A stretch of DNA of 16,511 nt from CANKBT01 sp038236005 (GCA_038236005.1 JBBSTI010000070.1:1-16511), one strand, 5' to 3'. Numbered from the stretch's first letter, positions 1 through 8,174 are shown. Numbers and translations: made by a program. Notes: generated by a model not told the origin, from the sequence alone.

Positions 1-1773
<1,773 letters not shown>

Positions 1774-1785
<12 letters not shown>

Positions 1786-1846
1786 TCAACAGAGGCTGGA
1801 CGTCGTGACATGCCGGCCTGTCATCACGCCTGCCCCCGGTTGATCA
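1774..1846. other. Intergenic inverted repeats between carboxylase and acyl-CoA dehydrogenase genes
   Basis: Three overlapping dyads lie around the carboxylase stop codon. GCCTCT (1774-1779) pairs with AGAGGC (1791-1796). TGATCAAC (1783-1790) pairs with GTTGATCA (1839-1846). Between these arms, TGACA and TGTCA can pair around TGCCGGCC. No T-tract follows, so this could be a U-less terminator/attenuator or a regulator site. I see no ORF here. Confidence 0.35.
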
Positions 1847-1863
1847 TGGACGGCAAGAAGGAC

Positions 1864-1895
1864 CCGAGCCGTACTCGGACGTTGCGTCGTACGCT
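1864..1895 (+). promoter_or_regulatory. Putative promoter/operator of acyl-CoA dehydrogenase gene (leaderless)
   Basis: A -10-like TACGCT (1890-1895) sits exactly six bases before the ATG at 1902, with no Shine-Dalgarno between, which predicts a leaderless mRNA. A dyad CCGAG-N5-CTCGG (1864-1878) covers the expected -35 region and could be a repressor site. No clear TTGACA is present. Confidence 0.4.
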
Positions 1896-1901
1896 CGACC
1901 G

Positions 1902-3038
1902 ATGCTGGACACCCGCCTGACCGAGGACCAGCAGGCGCTGGTCAAGACCGTTCGCGAGTTCACCCGGGAGGTGGTCGCGCCGGCGAGCTATGCGCATGAT
2001 CGCGACAAGACCTTCCCGTACGAGGTCGTCCAGGGGATGGCCGACATGGGGCTGTTCGGGCTGCCGTTCCCCGAGGAGCACGGCGGGATGGGCGGCGACT
2101 ACTTCACGCTGTGCCTGGCGCTCGAGGAGCTGGCCAAGGTCGACCAGAGCGTCGCCATGACGCTGGAGGCCGGGGTGTCGCTCGGCGCCATGCCGGTCTA
2201 CCGTTTCGGCACCGACGCGCAAAAGGATCGCTGGCTTCCCGAGCTGGTCGCCGGCACCGCGCTCGGCGCCTTCGGGCTGACCGAGCCGGGCGCGGGCAGC
2301 GACGCCGGCGGCACGCGGACGAAAGCCCGGCTGGAGAGCGGCGAGTGGGTGATCGACGGGACCAAGGCGTTCATCACCAACTCAGGCACCGACATCACGA
2401 GCCTGGTCACGGTGACCGCCGTGACCGGGGAGAACGAGATCTCCAGCTTCCTCGTCCCGGTGCCGACGCCGGGGTTCACGGCCGAGCCGGCGTACGACAA
2501 GGTCGGCTGGCACGCGAGCGACACGCACCCGCTGACGCTCACCGACGTCCGCGTACCGGAGGAGAACCTGCTCGGCGAGCGGGGGCGCGGCTACGCCAAC
2601 TTCTTGCGGATCCTCGACGAAGGGCGCATCGCGATCAGCGCCGTCGGCGTCGGGGTGGCGCAGGGCTGCGTCGACGAGTCGGTGAAGTATGCGAACGAGC
2701 GCGAGGCGTTCGGCCGGCCGATCGGCAAGAACCAGGCGATCGCGTTCACCATCGCGCGGATGGAGGCGCGGGCGCACGCCGCCCGTACGGCCTACTACGA
2801 CGCGGCGGCCAAGATGCTGGCCGGGCTGCCGTTCAAGAAGGAGGCCTCGATCGCCAAGATCGTGGCCGGCGAGGCGGCGATGGACAACGCCCGCGACGCC
2901 TGCCAGGTGCACGGTGGCTACGGGTTCATGAACGAGTACGTCGTGGCGCGCCACTACCGGGACAGCAAGATCCTGGAGATCGGCGAGGGCACGACCGAGG
3001 TGCAGCTGATGCTGATCGCGCGGGGCCTCGGTCTGTAG
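1902..3038 (+). CDS. Acyl-CoA dehydrogenase, short/branched-chain type (FadE19-like)
   Basis: FAD enzyme that makes the alpha,beta double bond in acyl-CoA and passes electrons to electron-transfer flavoprotein. It has 378 residues, the usual family length. Visible are the N-terminal helical domain, the flavin/substrate signature FGLTEPGAGSD (residues 124-134), KAFITN (155-160) in the beta domain, and the C-terminal helical domain with QVHGGYGF and EIGEGTTEVQ. The catalytic base should be Glu362 in the GEGT motif, as in short-chain and short/branched-chain dehydrogenases. Isovaleryl-CoA dehydrogenases lack Glu here and use one in helix G, where this protein has Gly (LDEGR). So 2-methylbutyryl/isobutyryl- or butyryl-CoA is likelier than isovaleryl-CoA. 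The ATG at 1902 is chosen because the family's N-terminal helix starts at once and a TAnnnT box lies six bases upstream. Its neighbour is the carboxylase alpha gene, 116 bases upstream. Confidence 0.92.
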   Translation: MLDTRLTEDQQALVKTVREFTREVVAPASYAHDRDKTFPYEVVQGMADMGLFGLPFPEEHGGMGGDYFTLCLALEELAKVDQSVAMTLEAGVSLGAMPVYRFGTDAQKDRWLPELVAGTALGAFGLTEPGAGSDAGGTRTKARLESGEWVIDGTKAFITNSGTDITSLVTVTAVTGENEISSFLVPVPTPGFTAEPAYDKVGWHASDTHPLTLTDVRVPEENLLGERGRGYANFLRILDEGRIAISAVGVGVAQGCVDESVKYANEREAFGRPIGKNQAIAFTIARMEARAHAARTAYYDAAAKMLAGLPFKKEASIAKIVAGEAAMDNARDACQVHGGYGFMNEYVVARHYRDSKILEIGEGTTEVQLMLIARGLGL

Positions 3039-3068
3039 GTCGGCAGGTCGAGCACCTGCATCGTCCAC

Positions 3069-3097
3069 TTGACCAAGGCTTGGTCAAAGCCTACGTT
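3069..3097 (+). promoter_or_regulatory. Promoter and palindromic operator of the Phd/PIN toxin-antitoxin operon
   Basis: A perfect dyad, TTGACCAAG-G-CTTGGTCAA, fills 3069-3087. Its left arm doubles as a near-consensus -35 (TTGACC, 3069-3074). After 17 bases comes TACGTT (3092-3097), then six bases and the antitoxin ATG at 3104. The operator would block polymerase directly, the usual layout for antitoxin autoregulation. The mRNA is predicted to be leaderless. Confidence 0.7.
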
Positions 3098-3103
3098 CCA
3101 GGC

Positions 3104-3328
3104 ATGACGACGGTCGGTGTGGGCGAGGCAAAGACGCACCTTTCCCGGTTGCTTCGCGAGGTGCAGGGTGGCGGCGAGGTCGTCATTGCGCACAACGGGG
3201 AGCCGATCGCCAAGCTTGTGCCGGTCGCACGGAGGCGGGCGGTCTTCGGGACGGCCCTGGGCGAGTTCACCGTGCCCGACGACTTCGACGACCCGATGCC
3301 GGACGAGTTCCTGAGCCACTTCGCGTGA
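3104..3328 (+). CDS. Antitoxin, Phd/YefM family
   Basis: Small DNA-binding antitoxin of 74 residues that should neutralise the PIN toxin encoded directly downstream and repress its own operon. The sequence starts MTTVGVGEAKTHLSRLL and continues with VVIAHNGEPIAKLVP, the standard Phd/YefM fold signature (N-terminal dimer/DNA-binding part, residues 1-45). The C-terminal tail (residues 50-74) is acidic and rich in Phe and Pro, typical of the toxin-wrapping segment. The ATG at 3104 is chosen over earlier in-frame codons, which would run through the upstream dehydrogenase gene in another frame, and because the promoter/operator ends six bases before it. Its stop TGA (3326-3328) overlaps the toxin's GTG start. 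Confidence 0.9.
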   Translation: MTTVGVGEAKTHLSRLLREVQGGGEVVIAHNGEPIAKLVPVARRRAVFGTALGEFTVPDDFDDPMPDEFLSHFA

Positions 3329-3714
3329 GGCTGCTGCTCGACACGCACGTCTGGCTCTGGCAGCTGCAGGACCCCGACCGGATCGCCGCCAGCACCAGAC
3401 GTGCTCTCGCAGATCCCGCGAACACGCCGCTGCTGTCCGTCGTGAGCGCCTGGGAGATCGCGATCAAGAGTGCGTCCGGCCGGCTTCCCCTGCCCCGCCC
3501 GGCCGCTGCCTTCGTGCCGGAGCAGATCCTGCTCAGCGGCGTGGAGACGCTCGACGTCGTCCTGTCGCACGTCCTGGTAGCCGGCGATCTTCCCGCTCAC
3601 CACGGTGATCCGTTCGATCGGTTGCTGATCGCGCAGGCCACGGTAGAAGACCTGGTCCTGGTGACGGCCGATCGAGCGGTGAGCCGCTACGACGTACGGC
3701 TGATGGGGGCCTGA
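3325..3714 (+). CDS. PIN-domain toxin (VapC-like ribonuclease, COG3744 type)
   Basis: Predicted Mg-dependent endoribonuclease toxin of 129 residues. It starts at GTG 3325 in a GTGA overlap with the antitoxin stop, so translation is coupled. The PIN acidic residues are visible: Asp6 in LLLDTHVWLW, Glu44 in SAWEIAIK, Asp95 and Asp98 in HGDPFDRLLIAQA, and Asp116 in VTADRAV. The HxDPFDRxL motif and the pairing with a Phd-type antitoxin mark the PIN subgroup related to Sll0205 rather than classical VapBC with an AbrB/RHH antitoxin. It converges on selB, with 35 bases between the two stops. The RNA target cannot be predicted. Confidence 0.9.
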   Translation: MRLLLDTHVWLWQLQDPDRIAASTRRALADPANTPLLSVVSAWEIAIKSASGRLPLPRPAAAFVPEQILLSGVETLDVVLSHVLVAGDLPAHHGDPFDRLLIAQATVEDLVLVTADRAVSRYDVRLMGA

Positions 3715-3727
3715 GGGCCCGCTTTCC

Positions 3728-3756
3728 TCGCTGGCATAGCTCCTTGCGCTCAGCGA
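3728..3756. terminator. Possible hairpin between convergent toxin and selB genes
   Basis: TCGCTG (3728-3733) pairs with CAGCGA (3751-3756) over a 17-base loop. It spans the short gap between the toxin stop and the selB stop and could end transcription from either side. The stem is only six pairs and has no U-tract, so support is weak. Confidence 0.3.
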
Positions 3757-5477
3757 CGGACCTGCCGCAGCTGACCGTCCAGGCGTTGGGTCCAGCCGCG
3801 GCGGTCCAGGTGCTCCAGCAGCGGCACGGCGACCCGACGGGTGGTGCCGAGCGCCTGGCGGGCTTGGCTGAGCGTGAACGGCTGCGGCAGCCCGGCGATC
3901 ACCCGCATGGCCCGGGCCGGGCCGTCGGGCAGCAGCACGAGGTCACCGAGCCGGAGCAGCCGTCCGGCTCGTTCAGCCGCCGCTAGCTCGCGGCCACCGA
4001 GGCCGGCGGCGAGCAGGTCGGCCGCTTCCGGGACATCCATCGGGTCGGCGCCGAGCCGGGCCTCGAGCGCCGCGACGGCCTGCTCAGCAGCACCCAGCGA
4101 CACCGTGCCCGGCCGGCGCCAGCGACCCTGCTCCTGCACCAGACCGAGGCCGAGCGCGACCGCCGTCAGCAGGTGCGGATCGGGCACCGAGGCTGCCTGC
4201 CGGGCGGTCTCGGTCGGGAGCCCGCCGGACAGCGCGTCGGCCGCATCCACGGCCGTGGCCAACGCTGCTGACCAGCCCTGCCACAGACCGGGCGTCACGA
4301 GCCAGTCCCCGTGCTCCTGCAGCCCGGACGCGTCGCCGGTCACCCCGAGGGCGGCCAGCTCAGATCGTCGTACGGCGCCCCGACGGTTCACCTCGTCGAC
4401 CAGGTCGGGCACCCGGTCGCCCAGCTGCTCGGCTCGAGCGACCGCCGCCCCACGGCGACGCAGCACCGGTGGGTCGGCGTCGAGCACCTGGACCCCGGCC
4501 GCCACCAGCTGCCGCCCAGGATCACGCAGAAGTGCGCGATCTCCGGCGCGCAGCGGCAGCGGCCGGTGCAGGGTGAGGCGGACGACGTCACCGCCCAACG
4601 GCCGGACCCGTGTCGCGACGGAGGTCGACCCGACGTGCAGGACCAGCTCGCCCGGCAGGTCGGCGTCGCTGACCCGTACGTCCAGGGTCAAGACCTCCCG
4701 GTAGGCGCCCGGCGTCTGCAACGTGTCCCCACGCCCGACGTCACCGACGTCCACCCCCCGCAGGTTGACCGCCACCCGGGCCACGGCCGACACCTGCTCA
4801 CGCGGTTCGCCGAGGCTCTGGAGACCACGGACCCGCACCGGGCGACCACGCAGAGACAGCTCGTCACCGACTCGCACGGTGCCCGCCCCCAGGGTGCCGG
4901 TGACCACGGTGCCGGCGCCGCGGACGGTGAACGCCCGGTCCACCCAGAGCCGCACCGGCCCGTCGAGGATCGGCTCCGGGAGGCCGCCGACCAGCGCCGC
5001 GAGGGCCTCCCGCAGCTCGGGGACACCAGCCCCGGTCGCGCCGGACACGGTGACGTACGGGACCTCACCCAGGCTCGAGCCGCGCAGCCGGTCGAGCGCC
5101 TCACGGGCCGCCGGCCCCGGCTCGGCCAGGTCGCTGCGGGTCACCGCCAGCAGCCCGTGCTGCAGCCCCAGCGCGTCCACCGCTGCCAGGTGCTCCCCGG
5201 ACTGCCGCTCCCAGCCGCCGTCGGCGGCGACCACGAACAGCACCGCCGGCGACGGTCCCAGCCCGGCCAGCATGTTGCCGATGAACCGCTGGTGGCCCGG
5301 GACGTCGACGAAACCGAGCACCTCCCCCGAGCCGAGCGTCGTCCACGCGTAGCCGAGGTCGATGGTCATGCCGCGCCGCCGCTCCTCGGCCCAGCGGTCC
5401 GGCTCCATCCCGGTGACTGCGCGCACGAGCGTGCTCTTGCCGTGGTCGACGTGGCCGGCCGTGGCGACTACGTGCAT
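3750..5477 (-). CDS. selB: Selenocysteine-specific elongation factor SelB
   Basis: GTPase that binds Sec-tRNA-Sec and the SECIS hairpin and delivers Sec at UGA codons. It has 575 residues (E. coli 614). G motifs: GHVDHGKS (8-15), switch I Thr38 in RGMTIDLGYAW, DVPGH (58-62), TRSD (113-116) in place of the usual NKxD, and SGATGAG (145-151). EF-Tu-like beta barrels follow. The C-terminal half holds the winged-helix repeats that bind SECIS RNA, ending in the SelB-typical GTTRRVAVPLLEHLDRRG (from about residue 544). The ATG at 5477 gives a frame that opens directly with the G1 strand, and a GGGAG lies about 10 bases upstream. It follows selA by 36 bases on the same strand, so the two are likely co-transcribed. 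Its client here is the UGA-containing formate dehydrogenase gene at the right edge. Confidence 0.96.
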   Translation of the reverse strand: MHVVATAGHVDHGKSTLVRAVTGMEPDRWAEERRRGMTIDLGYAWTTLGSGEVLGFVDVPGHQRFIGNMLAGLGPSPAVLFVVAADGGWERQSGEHLAAVDALGLQHGLLAVTRSDLAEPGPAAREALDRLRGSSLGEVPYVTVSGATGAGVPELREALAALVGGLPEPILDGPVRLWVDRAFTVRGAGTVVTGTLGAGTVRVGDELSLRGRPVRVRGLQSLGEPREQVSAVARVAVNLRGVDVGDVGRGDTLQTPGAYREVLTLDVRVSDADLPGELVLHVGSTSVATRVRPLGGDVVRLTLHRPLPLRAGDRALLRDPGRQLVAAGVQVLDADPPVLRRRGAAVARAEQLGDRVPDLVDEVNRRGAVRRSELAALGVTGDASGLQEHGDWLVTPGLWQGWSAALATAVDAADALSGGLPTETARQAASVPDPHLLTAVALGLGLVQEQGRWRRPGTVSLGAAEQAVAALEARLGADPMDVPEAADLLAAGLGGRELAAAERAGRLLRLGDLVLLPDGPARAMRVIAGLPQPFTLSQARQALGTTRRVAVPLLEHLDRRGWTQRLDGQLRQVRR

Positions 5478-5513
5478 GCGCTCACGGCTCCCGCGATCCG
5501 CACGTGCAGCCCC

Positions 5514-6791
5514 CTAGACCGTGCAGGCGCGAACGGCTGCCACCAGGTCGGCGTCCCGAGACGCAGGGACGCAACGCAGGTCCAGCAGCAACCGGCCGCG
5601 CTCGACCCGGCCCACGACAGGAACAGCGCCGGTGCGCAAAGGCTGGGCGAGCTGCTCGGGCAGTGTGACGGCCCAGCCCGGCAGGCCGAGCCCGGGAGCG
5701 CCGCCACCCCCGACCGCGCCGTCGCTCGCGACCACGACTCCCCCGGTCAGATCGGCGAGCGCGACGCAACGCTGGTGGAGCACCTCCGGGTCGGCGGTCA
5801 ACGCGTCCCAGACCGGCGTGCCCGCCCCCCGCAGCGTGGCTTCGAGCGCGGCCAGGGTGAGCTTGTCGACCCGCATCGCGCGCTGCAACGGATGTCGCCG
5901 CAGCCGGTCGATGATCGCAGCCTCCCCGAGCAGCAGGCCGGCCTGCGGACCGCCGAGCAGCTTGTCGCCGCTGGCCGTCACGACCGACGCTCCTGCCAGC
6001 AGTGCCGTGCGGGCGTCGGGCTCGGCGGGCAGCAGCGGGTGCGGTGCGAGCAACCCGCTGCCGATGTCGACCACCACCGGCACGCCCAGCCCGGCGAGGT
6101 CGGCGACCCCGACCTCGCTGGTGAACCCCTCCACCCGGAAGTTGCTCGGGTGCACCTTCAGGATGCAGCCGGTGTCCGGCGCGACCGCGCCCGCGTAGTC
6201 CATCAGGTGCGTACGGTTCGTCGTCCCGACCTCGCGCAGCCGAGCGCCGGTGCTGGCGATCAGGTCGGGCAGCCGGAACCCGTCCCCGATCTCCACCATC
6301 TCGCCGCGGCTGACGATCACCTCGCGACCGGCCGCGAGCGAGGTCGTGGCAAGCACCAGCGCGGCGGCGCCGTTGTTGACCACGTGCACGTCACCGGCCT
6401 CGGGCACGGCGTCCCGAAGCGCCGCGAGCGTGCCGCGTCCGCGACGGGCACGGGCGCCGGAGCCGACGTCGAACTCGACGTCGACGTAGCCCGCCGCGTC
6501 CGAGACCGCCCGGACCGCAGCCCGCGACAACGGCGCTCGGCCCAGGTTGGTGTGCAGGACCACCCCGGTGGCGTTCAGGACGGGATGCAGGGTCGACGCC
6601 CCGGCCGAGAGCTGCTCGACCACCCGGGCAACGACCTGCTCCGGCGAGATGTCCCCCGTCCGAGCCAGCGCCTGCGCCGCGCGCACGACCCCTCGGACGA
6701 CGTCGTCGGCGAGGCCGGCCCCGGCCTCTCGCACCTCGCTCGACGACAGCACGGTGTCGGTGCCCGGGATGCGGCGGCGCGGGTCGGACAC
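5514..6791 (-). CDS. selA: L-seryl-tRNA(Sec) selenium transferase SelA
   Basis: PLP enzyme that converts Ser-tRNA-Sec to Sec-tRNA-Sec using selenophosphate. It has 425 residues. The N-terminal region has the family's RRRIPGTDTVL stretch (5-15), then LNATGVVLHTNLGRAPLS (72-89), NNGAAALVLA (139-148), and TASGDKLLGGPQAG (272-285), where Lys277 should carry PLP. The start is GTG at 6789-6791: an in-frame TAA lies just upstream, and a TAACCT box ends six bases before the GTG, predicting a leaderless mRNA. The stop is TAG. It lies between the small membrane protein gene upstream and selB downstream, all on the strand of selC. Confidence 0.96.
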   Translation of the reverse strand: MSDPRRRIPGTDTVLSSSEVREAGAGLADDVVRGVVRAAQALARTGDISPEQVVARVVEQLSAGASTLHPVLNATGVVLHTNLGRAPLSRAAVRAVSDAAGYVDVEFDVGSGARARRGRGTLAALRDAVPEAGDVHVVNNGAAALVLATTSLAAGREVIVSRGEMVEIGDGFRLPDLIASTGARLREVGTTNRTHLMDYAGAVAPDTGCILKVHPSNFRVEGFTSEVGVADLAGLGVPVVVDIGSGLLAPHPLLPAEPDARTALLAGASVVTASGDKLLGGPQAGLLLGEAAIIDRLRRHPLQRAMRVDKLTLAALEATLRGAGTPVWDALTADPEVLHQRCVALADLTGGVVVASDGAVGGGGAPGLGLPGWAVTLPEQLAQPLRTGAVPVVGRVERGRLLLDLRCVPASRDADLVAAVRACTV

Positions 6792-6797
6792 CTCGTC

Positions 6798-6803
6798 AGG
6801 TTA
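6798..6803 (-). promoter_or_regulatory. Putative -10 element of selA
   Basis: On the minus strand TAACCT lies exactly six bases before the selA GTG, matching TAnnnT. No Shine-Dalgarno is seen in the gap, so a leaderless selA-selB transcript is likely. No good -35 was found. Confidence 0.45.
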
Positions 6804-6815
6804 GGCCGGTCGGGC

Positions 6816-6971
6816 TCAGGCCTTCGACTTCAGCTTCGAGCCGCCGACGACCAGCGTGACCACGATCAGCACGAGACCGATGAGCCCGAGCCAGAGCAGG
6901 CCCTTGAGCACGAAACCCAGAACGGTCAGCACGACCCACGCGACGAGCAGAAATCCGATGATGCCAACCAT
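6816..6971 (-). CDS. Small hydrophobic membrane protein, unknown function
   Basis: 51 residues, almost wholly hydrophobic. Two membrane spans are likely (about residues 3-22 and 25-43) with a short loop near Lys23, then a basic tail (GGSKLKSKA). A longer frame starts at 7100, but that start lies inside the tRNA-Sec gene and reads through it, so I chose the ATG at 6971. That ATG has a strong GGAGGG Shine-Dalgarno seven bases upstream, unlike the leaderless genes around it. It lies between selC and selA on the same strand. Similar short hydrophobic proteins are common in actinobacteria. I do not recognise a function, and a link to selenium metabolism is only positional. Confidence 0.7.
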   Translation of the reverse strand: MVGIIGFLLVAWVVLTVLGFVLKGLLWLGLIGLVLIVVTLVVGGSKLKSKA

Positions 6972-7048
6972 GGCGTATCCCTCCGACGGACAGCGACCCA
7001 GGCGGGTCTGTCTGACCGCCTTGCCCGTTCGAACCGGACTGATGCTTG

Positions 7049-7144
7049 TGGCGGAGGCGGACGGGAATCGAACCCGCCAGCGACGGCTACCGCCGCTCAC
7101 CGGTTTTGAAGACCGGGGCGCCCACCAGGAACGCGTACGCCTCC
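7049..7144 (-). tRNA. selC: tRNA-Sec (anticodon UCA)
   Basis: 96 bases including an encoded CCA. Hand folding gives a 7-pair acceptor stem (GGAGGCG/CGCCTCC) plus an eighth U/C position, a 6-pair D stem (GCGTTC/GGGCGC), an anticodon stem CCGGT/ACCGG with loop CTTCAAA (anticodon UCA), an 8-pair variable arm with a 3-base loop, a T stem GCGGG/CCCGT with loop TTCGATT, and discriminator G73. The long acceptor plus T stack, six-pair D stem and long variable arm are specific to bacterial tRNA-Sec. It is charged with Ser, converted by SelA and delivered by SelB. Transcribed away from mobA-moaD. Confidence 0.97.
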
Positions 7145-7151
7145 GTGGGCA

Positions 7152-7161
7152 AGCCTAGGGT
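7152..7161. promoter_or_regulatory. Overlapping divergent -10 elements of selC and mobA-moaD
   Basis: AGCCTAGGGT contains TAGGCT on the minus strand (7157-7152), seven bases before the first base of tRNA-Sec, and TAGGGT on the plus strand (7156-7161), six bases before the mobA-moaD ATG. The two boxes share the central TA of a CCTAGG palindrome, so initiation in one direction should exclude the other. No clear -35 boxes were found. Confidence 0.55.
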
Positions 7162-7167
7162 CAGTCC

Positions 7168-7971
7168 ATGCAGGCAGCCGGCGTCGTCCTTGCCGGCGGC
7201 AGGTCGTCCCGGATGGGCGCGGCCAAGGCCGGCCTCGACTGGCACGGCAGCTCGCTGCTGCGCCGCGTCGTGGGTCTGGTCGCGCGTGGTGCCGACGGGC
7301 CGGTGGTCGTGGTGCGCGCTCCGGGCCAGCCCTTGCCTGCGCTGCCTGCCGACGTGCTCGTGCTGGACGACCCAGCGCTGGGCCGCGGACCGCTGCAGGG
7401 CATCGCCGTCGGGCTCGCAGCGGTGGCGCGGGAGGCCGAGACCGCGTTCGTCTGCTCCACCGACCTGCCGTTCCTGCACCCGGCGTACGTGCGGGCCGTC
7501 CTGGCTCTGCGCACCCCGGACGTCGACATCGTGCTGCCGGTGCTCGGCGGCTACCGCCAGCCGCTCGCAGCGGCGTACGCGACGACCGTGGCCGAGCGGG
7601 CGGCCCGCCTGGTCGCCGACGGTCATCCCGCTCCGCGGCCGCTGCTGGAGCAGTCCCGCACGCTGCGCGTGAGCGAGCTGCCCGAGCCCGGGTCGGTGCG
7701 CAACCTCAACACCCGGCAGGCCTACGAGCAGGCCCTGGGCGAGCCCCAGCCGCTGATCACCGTGCAGCGCTTCGGCGCACTGGTGGGACGCGGACGCCCC
7801 GTGCCGCAGGTGCGCGCCGCAACCCTGGGCGCCGTGGCCGAGCAGGTCGGCCTCACTCTTGACCGTCACCTGATGGCGGCGGTCAACGGCGAACAGGTGA
7901 CTCGCGACCCGATGACCCCGCTGGTCGACGAGGACGAGGTGGCGTTCCTGTCCGCCGACGCCGGCGGCTGA
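7168..7971 (+). CDS. MobA-MoaD fusion: molybdenum cofactor guanylyltransferase with C-terminal MoaD/ThiS-like domain
   Basis: 267 residues with two domains. Residues 1-190 are MobA: nucleotide loop LAGGRSSRMGAAK (8-20), GPLQGI (74-79), CSTDLPF (96-102) with the metal-binding Asp, and the closing NLNTRQAY (179-186). MobA attaches GMP to molybdopterin to give the dinucleotide cofactor. Residues about 194-267 look like a beta-grasp MoaD/ThiS sulfur carrier: ITVQRFGALVGRG, AVNGEQV, a DEDEVAFL stretch matching the end of MoaD, and a terminal Gly-Gly that is activated and thiocarboxylated in MoaD. Being at the C terminus, the GG is free. The MoaD assignment rests on motif and position, not alignment. 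The ATG at 7168 has a TAGGGT box six bases upstream and no Shine-Dalgarno. The product could serve the Sec formate dehydrogenase (bis-MGD) and the neighbouring AOR (pterin only). Confidence 0.85.
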   Translation: MQAAGVVLAGGRSSRMGAAKAGLDWHGSSLLRRVVGLVARGADGPVVVVRAPGQPLPALPADVLVLDDPALGRGPLQGIAVGLAAVAREAETAFVCSTDLPFLHPAYVRAVLALRTPDVDIVLPVLGGYRQPLAAAYATTVAERAARLVADGHPAPRPLLEQSRTLRVSELPEPGSVRNLNTRQAYEQALGEPQPLITVQRFGALVGRGRPVPQVRAATLGAVAEQVGLTLDRHLMAAVNGEQVTRDPMTPLVDEDEVAFLSADAGG

Positions 7972-7995
7972 GGCGCCGGCCGCCGGCTCCCACGA

Positions 7996-8172
7996 CTACC
8001 TGCGGGAGTAGACGGCCTTGTCCTTCGGGGTGTAGACGACCAGGTTGCCGTCGCTCTGCACCACCAGGCGGCTGCCCGGGTTGCCGGCCGAGCGGTTGGT
8101 GAGCACGTTGATCAGACCTCGGCCGGTGAAACGCTCGGCGCACCTGACCTTGGTGCGCGGCCTATCGTGGCG
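7996..8172 (-). pseudogene. Remnant of a B_lectin (bulb-type mannose-binding lectin) gene
   Basis: Minus-strand frame of 58 codons between a TGA (8173-8175) and a TAG (7996-7998). It has no convincing start; a GTG at 8104-8106 is the only candidate. The C-terminal 36 residues include AGNPGSRLVVQSDGNLVVYT, and QSDGNLVVY is an exact fit to the QxDxNxVxY mannose-binding repeat of bulb-type lectins. The rest of the usual 100-110 residue domain is missing upstream, where the AOR promoter and gene now lie. I read it as the tail of a gene cut off by rearrangement. It overlaps the AOR operator on the other strand. Confidence 0.55.
8138..8168 (+). promoter_or_regulatory. Operator dyad and -10 of the AOR-selD operon
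   Basis: A perfect inverted repeat GCGCACC-N7-GGTGCGC (8138-8158) ends four bases before TATCGT (8163-8168). That box is six bases from the AOR ATG at 8175, with no Shine-Dalgarno. The dyad covers the -35 region, so it is a good candidate repressor or activator site. It could also be a terminator for mobA-moaD, but it lies about 170 bases past that stop. Confidence 0.5.
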
Positions 8173-8174
8173 TC

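Noticed and set aside
2111..3328. A 405-codon frame ending with the antitoxin
   Set aside because: The first 331 codons are an out-of-frame shadow of the acyl-CoA dehydrogenase gene. Only 3104-3328 shows a real family signature and has a promoter.
6995..7008. GACCC-AGGC-GGGTC hairpin upstream of the small membrane gene
   Set aside because: Only five pairs, no T-tract, and no riboswitch-like surroundings that I could recognise. It may be a weak tRNA-Sec terminator, but support is too thin to list.
6972..7100. A longer start for the small membrane protein, at 7100
   Set aside because: The extension reads tRNA-Sec as protein. The ATG at 6971 has a strong Shine-Dalgarno.
4311..7109. A 932-codon open frame on the plus strand
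   Set aside because: It is antisense to selB, selA, the small membrane gene and part of tRNA-Sec. Its sequence is low-complexity (many Arg, Pro, Gln, His) with no family signature, as expected opposite high-GC genes.
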